Of a stretch of 64,000 bases of DNA, positions 6,980 to 14,383 are shown piece by piece. The notes beneath the pieces were generated by a model. It was given only the letters and a program-made list of their open reading frames with translations. It was not told the DNA's origin and ran no database searches. Each line of letters begins with the position of its first letter. Position 1 is the first letter of the stretch. The position numbers were made by a program, and so were the translations under genes. This stretch comes from VXLM01 sp965242665 (GTDB lineage: Bacteria > Chloroflexota > Dehalococcoidia > Lucifugimonadales > VXLM01), in assembly GCA_965242665.1 (NCBI GenBank), contig OZ251484.1, positions 2,232,001-2,296,000 on the forward strand, written 5' to 3'.

Positions 6980-9154
6980 ATGCGAGAATCGAACGTGACG
7001 ACTACCATCCGACGCATCCGCGTCTCTGCGATTGTCGTATCGTCTGTCGTAGCCGTCTTCTCACTCACAGCGTGCGGCAGCGAGCCGGCACCTTCACCTA
7101 CGCCGTCTACCACGCCGCCAACCGTCACGGCGACTTCTACTGGTGGCGATTCACAGTCCACGCCGTCCCCCATTTCTGCGGCAGTGCCATCCGTCACTCC
7201 AACCCCTATCAGCGAAAGCCTACAGTCGACGGCGTCACCCATCCCTACGGTGGCGCCGACCATCACGGCAACTCATACTAGCGAGCCGACGCCTTCACCC
7301 ACGCCGTCCCCTACGCCTACCACGGGGCCAACCGTCACGGCGACTTCTACTGGTGGCGATTCACAGACACCGACACCTATACCTACCACGGCTCCGCGCG
7401 CCGAATCTGCCTCTCCGGACGGGCGGCTTACTAATCTCAAAGCCATCTCCAGTGGACAGTTCGTGACGTGCGCTCTGCGCCAGGAGGGCACCCTCGTCTG
7501 CTGGGGTGGCCTCGCCAACACATGGACGCCGCCACAAGACGAGACATTCGTTGACATCCTCGTCGGATGGTTTCAAATCTGCGCGCTCCGCGAGGACGGA
7601 TCGGACATCTGCTGGTCTACAGAAGATGGCGAAGTGACAACCGAGAAGACCGGCTCGGATAGTAGACATCCCGGCGTTCGGAGCTTCCTCACTCAGAATT
7701 TCACCACCGTCAGCGTCGGGGATTCTGGTGTGTGCGCTATTCGCAGGGGAGACGGCTATACTGTCTGTTTGGGGGACGATGGGGTCGCTCCAGTGCCGGC
7801 CCCGGAAGGAGAACGCTTCACCGCCATCAAGGACGAGAAGGGCGTGATTCATGCCTGTGCCTTCAGCAGAAGCGGTTCGATCGGGTGTTGGGAGTATGAT
7901 TCCGGCAATCGAACTCTCCCGCCGTCTGACGACCTATACTCTGCCTACAGTAGCGGCCCGGGAAGTTCCTGCGCCCTTCGACTGACGGATGGATCGCCGG
8001 TCTGCTCGGGATTGCTCGTGGAGTACTACGCTTCCCCACCGGAGGACGAGACCTTCGCAGCCATCAGCAACGGCGACGGCTTTGCTTGCGCGCTGCGGGA
8101 GGATGGATCCCCGGTGTGCTGGGGTCGTGAAGACCATTTTGGCGGCGAGGCAATGGTTCCGGTGAACGAACGCTTCAGCACTATTAGCAGCGGCAGGTAT
8201 CACGCCTGTGCGCTTCGGATAGAGGACGGATCGCCGGTGTGTTGGGTGGGCCCCAACCATGATTCTGCTGGGCAGGCGGCTCCACCGGGTGGGGGCCGCT
8301 TGCAGGCGTGGTTGCCGGGGGATGAGCGATTCAAAGCCATCGACCTTGGCGAGTCTTACTTGTGTGCTCTGTTGCTAGACGGATCGCCGGTATGTGCGGG
8401 TACTGGCAACGCGGCGTTGAGCGTGCCGCCGGAGGGGGAGACGTTTACTGCTATCAGCGTGGGTTACTTTCACGGGTGCGCGTTGCGTCAGGACGGCTCC
8501 CCTGTGTGTTGGGGCCCCCAACTTCCAGGCGAGGCAGGAGCCGGCGGAGAATCGACGCCGGAGGGAGAGACGTTTATTGCCATCAGCAGCGGCTCCCTCT
8601 ATACATGCGGCCTGCGCGAGGATGGCGTGCCGGTTTGTTGGGCATCGTTGTCCGCAGAATATGCCCGCGTGGACGCAGTATTTGTCGAACCTCCCGAAGG
8701 AGAGAAATTCACTGCTATCAGCAGCGGCTTCTTCCACACGTGCGGCCTTCGCGAGGACGGCTCTCCCGTTTGTTGGGAGTCGGTGACCGTCGAGGACGAA
8801 TTCTTGGATCGAGGGAGAATCGATCCTCCGGTGGGCGAGAAGTTTATGGCTATCAGCAGCGGTTTTTATATCACGTGCGCCCTGCGTGAAGACGGCTCCC
8901 CAGTTTGTTGGACGCTGGTGTCCCCCGAAGTGGATGATTTCGATCCAGAGGCGTTCAAGCCTCCCGAAGGCGAGACGTTCACAGTCATCAGCAGCGGTTA
9001 CCTTCACGCGTGTGCATTGCGACAGGACGGCTCCCCAGTTTGTTGGGGCTTCACAGGCCCGCCTCCTGAGAACGAGACGTTTACAAGCGTAGAAAGCGGC
9101 TGGATTCCGATTACCTGCGGCATCCGAGAGGACGGCTCCCACATCTGCTGGTAA
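6980..9154 (+). CDS. Large RCC1-like repeat lipoprotein
   Basis: 724 residues. The signal peptide ends in the lipobox SLTAC and is followed by a 100-residue Ser/Thr/Pro linker with near-repeats (VTATSTGGDSQ occurs twice). The rest is about a dozen blocks of 45-60 residues with the consensus F-x-A-I-S-S-G-x-x-H-x-C-x-L-R-x-D-G-S-P-V-C-W, the RCC1/BNR-like propeller pattern with an unusual pair of cysteines per blade, possibly disulfides outside the cell. The start is an ATG preceded by GGGGGAGAGA. Probably a surface-anchored protein that binds protein or carbohydrate ligands; no enzymatic motif is seen. Confidence 0.85.
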   Translation: MRESNVTTTIRRIRVSAIVVSSVVAVFSLTACGSEPAPSPTPSTTPPTVTATSTGGDSQSTPSPISAAVPSVTPTPISESLQSTASPIPTVAPTITATHTSEPTPSPTPSPTPTTGPTVTATSTGGDSQTPTPIPTTAPRAESASPDGRLTNLKAISSGQFVTCALRQEGTLVCWGGLANTWTPPQDETFVDILVGWFQICALREDGSDICWSTEDGEVTTEKTGSDSRHPGVRSFLTQNFTTVSVGDSGVCAIRRGDGYTVCLGDDGVAPVPAPEGERFTAIKDEKGVIHACAFSRSGSIGCWEYDSGNRTLPPSDDLYSAYSSGPGSSCALRLTDGSPVCSGLLVEYYASPPEDETFAAISNGDGFACALREDGSPVCWGREDHFGGEAMVPVNERFSTISSGRYHACALRIEDGSPVCWVGPNHDSAGQAAPPGGGRLQAWLPGDERFKAIDLGESYLCALLLDGSPVCAGTGNAALSVPPEGETFTAISVGYFHGCALRQDGSPVCWGPQLPGEAGAGGESTPEGETFIAISSGSLYTCGLREDGVPVCWASLSAEYARVDAVFVEPPEGEKFTAISSGFFHTCGLREDGSPVCWESVTVEDEFLDRGRIDPPVGEKFMAISSGFYITCALREDGSPVCWTLVSPEVDDFDPEAFKPPEGETFTVISSGYLHACALRQDGSPVCWGFTGPPPENETFTSVESGWIPITCGIREDGSHICW

Positions 9155-9213
9155 CCTTGGTACGCTGGCATAACATGAGTCGCACGCCGATAGTATACGA
9201 AAGGAGCATCAGA

Positions 9214-9987
9214 ATGAAAATCACCGATTACGGAAACTCATACGTTGCGTGGACGGGCAAGGTCGATGAGGCGGACACGCGCGTTCCGGGGCACATGCCC
9301 TGGCCGAATACCGTGCGGATTCTGCTGGACTCGCGCTGTTGGATTACGGAGGAGGGGACGGAGGGAGTGCGGGAGTACAACATGATCTCGCCGTGCAGGA
9401 CGGAATGGATGTACCGCTCGGATGTCTTGTGGCAGCAGCCGAACTACGAGTTTGCGGGCATCTATTCGGACACGGAGTGGATGGCGGGGCACATCAAATC
9501 CGGCGGCGTCAACGAGTTTGGCGGCGATTGGCGCATATCGCTTCCGATTGCGGGGCGGTTCCAGGAGATTCGGACGGTCGTGCGGGACTACCCGAACGTC
9601 GAGCGGCTGGATACGGACGAGCAGGTCGTCGAGGCGACGACGGCTTTCCTGCCGATCGTGGCGCGCACGGACGTTTGGAGCGAGGACGGCAAGACGCGCG
9701 CTACTATCGAATATCCAATCAGGACTATGAACGTCCAACTCGAACGCAAGCGGATGCAGGTCGATACGGGGCCGGTGATCTTTCCGGACTTCCAAAGCGA
9801 CGAAGAAGAGGAGATACGGAAGCTGCATTTCGCGTTCGTGTGCTACAACACAAGCCGAGTGGCGGAGTTCGTCTTGCGGGGCCCCAAGCCCATCACCAGC
9901 GGCGGCGCTCAGGTCGGTTCCTATGTGGACTACTCGGAAGTTCGGCGCGTGCCCATCGAGAATACGTTCTACGCCGCGCGGCTGTAA
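9214..9987 (+). CDS. Conserved hypothetical protein next to acetoacetate decarboxylase-like gene
   Basis: 257 residues from the ATG at 9214, chosen because AAAGGAG sits 8 bases upstream; an in-frame extension to 9157 lacks a ribosome site. The protein is soluble, rich in aromatic residues and acidic (PWPNTVRILLDSRCWI, CRTEWMYRSDVLWQQPNYEF), with no signal peptide. I do not recognise the family. It lies 49 bp upstream of the acetoacetate decarboxylase-family gene on the same strand and may share its transcript and substrate. Confidence 0.7.
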   Translation: MKITDYGNSYVAWTGKVDEADTRVPGHMPWPNTVRILLDSRCWITEEGTEGVREYNMISPCRTEWMYRSDVLWQQPNYEFAGIYSDTEWMAGHIKSGGVNEFGGDWRISLPIAGRFQEIRTVVRDYPNVERLDTDEQVVEATTAFLPIVARTDVWSEDGKTRATIEYPIRTMNVQLERKRMQVDTGPVIFPDFQSDEEEEIRKLHFAFVCYNTSRVAEFVLRGPKPITSGGAQVGSYVDYSEVRRVPIENTFYAARL

Positions 9988-10036
9988 TACGCGCCGTTCG
10001 TAGACGCTTCAGGCGCGGATATCCCGGAGGCCCCCC

Positions 10037-10774
10037 ATGACGATTCCACTCGACCGCATTCGTTCCATGCCGGCGTTTTCGCCGTATTTTCCGATGCCGC
10101 CCGCGCGGTACCGGAACACGAAGTCGCAGATCGTGCGCTTCCGCGCGGCGGACTCTGCGATCGATCGGGTGCTGCCTGATTGCCTCGAACCTGCGGGCGG
10201 CGGCGAGTGCACGGCGACCGGTCTCAGCGTCCCCTGGTCCGCGAACTACGGCGCGTTCGATGAGAGCGTGCTGTCGGTGAAGTGCACGTATGAGGGAGAG
10301 GAAGGATGGTTCTCGCCGGTTGCCTTCCTCAACTCCAAGTCGAGCATCCCGGCCGGTCGAGAGATATACGGCACGCCCAAGGTATGGGCGGAGTTCGAGG
10401 TTGGCTTCGATGAGCGCGTCATGTTCACGAACACCTACGCCGGGGGAGCGCGCATCATGAGCATTCGCTCGACGATGCACCGGGAGGCCGCGCCGGATGA
10501 GATGCCGGCGATTGGTCATTCATGGCGATTGAAGGCGATCCCCCGCGCGGACGGCAACGGATTGGACGTCTTGCAGCTGATCGACGGCGCGAACGTTGCA
10601 TCGGATAGAACCGTTCACGTCTGCCGATCGGGGGACGGCGTCGTGCAGTTCGACCCATCGCCCGTCTACGACCTTTCCGACTTCGCGCCAATCGAGTATC
10701 TGGGCGCGTACTATGTCGAGGCCGACCTAACGGAAAACTGGGCGGAGATAGTGCGGGATTTCTCGATAGACTGA
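10037..10774 (+). CDS. Acetoacetate decarboxylase (ADC) family protein
   Basis: 245 residues. VAFLNSKSSIPAGREIYGTPKVWAE, split here by eye into its two conserved parts, matches the ADC core in which a Lys after the 'G-x-P-K' turn forms a Schiff base with the keto acid; this protein keeps one Lys (PKV) where classical ADC has two. The N-terminal and C-terminal beta regions also fit (APIEYLGAYYVEADLT). Many ADC-superfamily members are not true acetoacetate decarboxylases and act as aldolase-dehydratases, so the substrate is open. The ATG at 10037 follows CCGGAGGCC. The stop overlaps the next start by one base. Confidence 0.8.
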   Translation: MTIPLDRIRSMPAFSPYFPMPPARYRNTKSQIVRFRAADSAIDRVLPDCLEPAGGGECTATGLSVPWSANYGAFDESVLSVKCTYEGEEGWFSPVAFLNSKSSIPAGREIYGTPKVWAEFEVGFDERVMFTNTYAGGARIMSIRSTMHREAAPDEMPAIGHSWRLKAIPRADGNGLDVLQLIDGANVASDRTVHVCRSGDGVVQFDPSPVYDLSDFAPIEYLGAYYVEADLTENWAEIVRDFSID

Positions 10775-11067
10775 TGCACGTTGGGGTTGCCAAGGTCACT
10801 CTGCAATTGCCTGAGAACCAGAGTCTCAAGGGCAAGCGGCGGGTCGTCTCGTCCACATTGGCTCGCGTCAGGAACAAGTTCGACGTCTCGATAGCCGAGG
10901 TGGGATCGAACGACTCGCTGCGAACCGCCACGCTCGGAGTGGCGGCGGTTTCGAACTCTGCGCGCCATGCGGAGCAGATAGTGACGAACGTCGTGGAATT
11001 CATCTCTACCGCGTCCGGGGATGCCTACGTCTCAGACGTCGACCGCGAGTCGGTCTCGGGGTTCTGA
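10774..11067 (+). CDS. DUF503 (YlxP-like) protein
   Basis: 97 residues: MHVGVAKVTLQLPENQSLKGKRRV and the FDVSIAEVGSNDSLRTATLGV block define DUF503, a small ferredoxin-fold family often encoded near rbfA/infB. Here it is instead translationally coupled to the ADC-family gene (the ATG shares the A of TGA). A role in ribosome or RNA metabolism has been suggested for the family but is not proven. Confidence 0.85.
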   Translation: MHVGVAKVTLQLPENQSLKGKRRVVSSTLARVRNKFDVSIAEVGSNDSLRTATLGVAAVSNSARHAEQIVTNVVEFISTASGDAYVSDVDRESVSGF

Positions 11068-11324
11068 CCGCGCTCCTCTGCATACCGGGCGCGGCGCTTC
11101 CAGTCCGTAGGAAGCCGCGAACGCCAACCGGAGCCGCCTGCTGCCGAGCCCTGCATCCGGCGCAGAAGTGAACGCAGGGCAAACGTCGGCCATGGCCGCA
11201 GGGAATGCGTCGGATTTGAACGAGCGGCCTCTTCTTGTATCATGGGAGCGTTGCCGGACTTGCAGCGCGTTTCCGGGCGGCAGGAAGCTCTGCCGCCGCA
11301 TATCAACCGCGCGAGGTAGGAAGG

Positions 11325-12551
11325 ATGTTCGACGAATCGACTGACATAGCGTTGTTGCGGCCGCGTATCGAGAGGATTCGCGCGTGGCTCGAGGCGAAGA
11401 ACTTGGGCGGACTGTTCGTCTACTCTCCCGCCGCCGAGCATAAATGGGGACAGACCGGACATGTTGCCTATCTGACGGGATGGGCAAACCATGACCGCAT
11501 CGTCGATTCGGCGGTGGTAGTTCCAGTAGAGGGGGATCCCGTGCTGATGTTCGCCGGGCTTCCGTACATGATCGAGCAGATCGAGCAGGTTTCCCCGATC
11601 GGAGACGTTCGCCTAGTCAAAGCAGTCGACCCCAACGCCGTGGCGGTGGATGCCAAGTCGATGGGAGGCGACAGGGGGCCTCGGAGCTTTGCGGAGGAGG
11701 CCGCCGCGGTGATGCGGGAGAACGAGGTCTTCAACGAGCGGATGGGTGTGGTTGGAGTCGAAAACATGCCAGTTCCGTTCTACGAGCATTTGCAAACCGA
11801 GCTTGGCGAAAACCTAGTGCGCGGCGATGACATCGTGGCAGAGCTGCGGGCCGTCAAGACTCCGGAAGAGATCGAGTTGATCCGCCAGGCCGCCAGACTG
11901 GGAGACATCGGATTCCAGGCGATGATAGAGATCGCGCGCCCCGGTATGAGAGGGATCGAGGTCGTTGCGGAGATGGAGCACGCAGTGCGGCACGCCGGGG
12001 CCGATCATGCAAAGTACTGGATGGGATCCGGCCCAGACACGAGGTGGGAAGATACCCGCCTGGACATCCGCCCCCACTTGCGCATCCTGCGCGAGGGAGA
12101 CTTCATGAACACCTGCTCGTACATCGTATACAAAGGCTATTGGAGCCACGGTCAACGCGCGGGTACATTGGGGCGCCGCAGTCCCTACCTGGATGAGATC
12201 ATGCAAACCGCCATCGACGCCCAGACGGCGGGAATCGAGCAGATGCGTCCCGGCAACCGGGCGGGCAGCATTGCCCGAGCGATTCGCGAGAAGTGCGAGG
12301 TGGCCGGATGGTCGCTGCTCGGCGGGCGGGTCGGACATGGCATTGGAATGGACTACAGCGAACGCCCCAGTCCTGCAGAGAGCAACGATGCGATTCTCGA
12401 GGCGGGGAACACGATCATCCTGCACTCGGCCTTTGCGCTTCCGGGATCGGGGAAGATGTTCGTTCCCCTGGGCGACCACATGCACATCGCGGAGGACGGC
12501 CCAGAGTTTCTGATGGGTTTCGACCGTGGGCCGTTCGTGGCCGGTAGTTAA
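11325..12551 (+). CDS. M24 family (Xaa-Pro dipeptidase/creatinase-like) protein
   Basis: 408 residues from the ATG at 11325, which follows GTAGGAAGG. It has an N-terminal creatinase domain (LLRPRIERIRAWLEAKNL) and a C-terminal pita-bread domain (EEIELIRQAARLGDIGFQAM, GRVGHGIGMDYSERPSP). The His of GHGIG is kept, but the positions that normally give metal-binding Asp and Glu read NTCSYIVYKGYW and IILHSAFALPG. The di-metal site is therefore probably lost, as in creatinase-type relatives that work without metal. Likely a cytosolic C-N hydrolase on a small substrate. An in-frame extension upstream to 11235 lacks a ribosome site. Confidence 0.75.
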   Translation: MFDESTDIALLRPRIERIRAWLEAKNLGGLFVYSPAAEHKWGQTGHVAYLTGWANHDRIVDSAVVVPVEGDPVLMFAGLPYMIEQIEQVSPIGDVRLVKAVDPNAVAVDAKSMGGDRGPRSFAEEAAAVMRENEVFNERMGVVGVENMPVPFYEHLQTELGENLVRGDDIVAELRAVKTPEEIELIRQAARLGDIGFQAMIEIARPGMRGIEVVAEMEHAVRHAGADHAKYWMGSGPDTRWEDTRLDIRPHLRILREGDFMNTCSYIVYKGYWSHGQRAGTLGRRSPYLDEIMQTAIDAQTAGIEQMRPGNRAGSIARAIREKCEVAGWSLLGGRVGHGIGMDYSERPSPAESNDAILEAGNTIILHSAFALPGSGKMFVPLGDHMHIAEDGPEFLMGFDRGPFVAGS

Positions 12552-12786
12552 GCGCTCAGATGCAGCGTCCGACGCCGTCGCTCGGTATCGGCGGGGCGCG
12601 ACTCCCGGCCCGCCGAACGCCCCGCAAGGGGATAGGGTATACTTGCACCAACGACTTTGCGCCAGCCGATGGAGTACTGTCGACTTGTAGTCCTTCGATA
12701 TGGGGATAGGAGATGCGGTGTACAATGGATTCTTCGAGAGGGGACGTCATGCAATCGTCATGTGCTAAGAGACGAGGAGGGGAGCC

Positions 12787-12978
12787 ATGGAAGAACTCAA
12801 TCGACGGAAATATGAAGCAGAGGTTGGGTTCAGCGGGGCTGAGACGAGAGGAAGAAGGCGCAGGAAGTTCTCGCCCAAACTTGCGGGCTTGGCGTGCCTG
12901 GGATGCGCCGTAGCGCTCATCATCCTATTCGTCTTGTCGTCAAGCAGTTGTCTGATTGTCGCGGCTGCGCTGCGCTAG
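12787..12978 (+). CDS. Small membrane protein
   Basis: 63 residues. A basic N-terminal half (TRGRRRRKF) is followed by one hydrophobic helix with clustered Cys and Ser (LACLGCAVALIILFVLSSSS). The ATG follows GAGGAGGGGAGCC, a strong ribosome site, which is the main reason to call it. No homolog is recognised. It lies between the M24 gene and serS. Bases 12552-12786 upstream hold nothing I can identify. Confidence 0.55.
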   Translation: MEELNRRKYEAEVGFSGAETRGRRRRKFSPKLAGLACLGCAVALIILFVLSSSSCLIVAAALR

Positions 12979-13087
12979 CCCGGACGGCGAGCGTCCTTGC
13001 AGCGGCGCGCCCAATGACTGCACAGGCGCAGGAATGTCGAACAATCCAAACACACGAACGCAAGAGTACCGCGCACGGAGTTGAAAG

Positions 13088-14353
13088 ATGCTCAGTATCG
13101 AAACCATTCGGAACGAGACCGACCGGGTCAAAGAAGCCATCGCCAATCGGGGCCTCTCCGTGGATGTCGACCGCATCTTGGTGTTGGACGAACGCCGGAG
13201 AGAGACCATCGCCGAGGTGGATTCCCTGCGGGCGAGGCGGAACGACGTAAGCCGAAGTTTGGGCAGGTCGAAGGAGAAGCCGCCGCACCTGATTGCGGAG
13301 ATGCGGGAGGTCGGCGCGCGCATCCGCGACCTCGAAGGCGCGCTCCGCGAGGTCGCAGCGGAGTACGAAGCGCTGCTCCTGGATGTCCCCAACATTCCCC
13401 ACGAGGACGCCCCGATAGGGGAAACGGACGCCGACAACGTCGTAATCAAGACGGTTGGAGAAGACCCCGCGTTCTCATTCGATCCGAGGCCGCATTGGGA
13501 GTTGGGAGAGTCGATGGACATCATCGACTTTCGGAGGGCAGTAAATCTCGCGGGTTCGCGCGCCTACGTGCTCAAGGGGAAGGGGGCCAGCCTCCAACGC
13601 GCGCTCATCGCCTGGCTCCTGGACATCCACGTCAACGAACGCGGGATGCAGGAGCTCTACGTTCCGCACATGGTCACGCGCCAATCCGCTACCGGAAGCG
13701 GGCAACTCCCCAAGTTCGCGGATACGATGTATCACGACGATGAAGACGATCTTTGGATGATTCCAACGGCCGAGGTGCCGATCACGAACCTCCATGCAGG
13801 GGAGATCATAGAGGCGGGCACGCTGCCTTTGGAGTACGTGGCGCATTCGCCTTGCTACCGGAGGGAGAAGGCGGCCGCGGGCAGAGACACGCGGGGAATC
13901 AAGCGGGTGCATCAGTTCGAGAAAGTCGAGATGTTCCGGTTTACGGAGCCAGAAGGCTCCCCGGCGGCTTTGGAGGAGATGTTGTCGGACGCAGAGGACA
14001 TTTGCAAGCGCTTGGGTCTTCGGTACCGGGTGTCCATCCAGTGCACGGCCGACCTGAGCTTCGCCTCGGTCAAGACGTACGATGTGGAGGTTTGGGCCCC
14101 GGGCAGTCGAGATTGGCTCGAGGTTAGCTCGGTATCGAACTGCACGGATTTTCAGGCGCGGCGCGCGCAGATACGATTCCGCGGTGCGGACGGTCGTCCG
14201 CGCCTCGCCCATACCCTGAACGGGTCTGCGCTCGGCATCCCCCGCACCCTCATCGCCATCATGGAAACCTATCAACAGGCGGACGGTTCCATCGTGACGC
14301 CGGACCCATTGCGTCGGTACGCAGGATTCGACGGAATCGAGGCTCGAGTATGA
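13088..14353 (+). CDS. serS: Seryl-tRNA synthetase
   Basis: 421 residues. The N-terminal coiled-coil arm that contacts tRNA-Ser (about residues 25-100) is followed by a class II catalytic core: motif 2 CYRREKAAAGRDTRGIKRVHQF and motif 3 LNGSALGIPRTLIAIMET are intact (each cited across its conserved part). It charges tRNA-Ser with serine and ATP in the cytoplasm. Length is normal for the bacterial enzyme. The ATG at 13088 follows GGAGTTGAAAG. Confidence 0.97.
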   Translation: MLSIETIRNETDRVKEAIANRGLSVDVDRILVLDERRRETIAEVDSLRARRNDVSRSLGRSKEKPPHLIAEMREVGARIRDLEGALREVAAEYEALLLDVPNIPHEDAPIGETDADNVVIKTVGEDPAFSFDPRPHWELGESMDIIDFRRAVNLAGSRAYVLKGKGASLQRALIAWLLDIHVNERGMQELYVPHMVTRQSATGSGQLPKFADTMYHDDEDDLWMIPTAEVPITNLHAGEIIEAGTLPLEYVAHSPCYRREKAAAGRDTRGIKRVHQFEKVEMFRFTEPEGSPAALEEMLSDAEDICKRLGLRYRVSIQCTADLSFASVKTYDVEVWAPGSRDWLEVSSVSNCTDFQARRAQIRFRGADGRPRLAHTLNGSALGIPRTLIAIMETYQQADGSIVTPDPLRRYAGFDGIEARV

Positions 14354-14383
14354 CGCCGCCCGCCATTCAACGAGGGTAGTTCC

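Noticed and set aside
12551..12786. GC-rich inverted segments after the M24 gene as a terminator
   Set aside because: No clean stem with a following T-run could be drawn.
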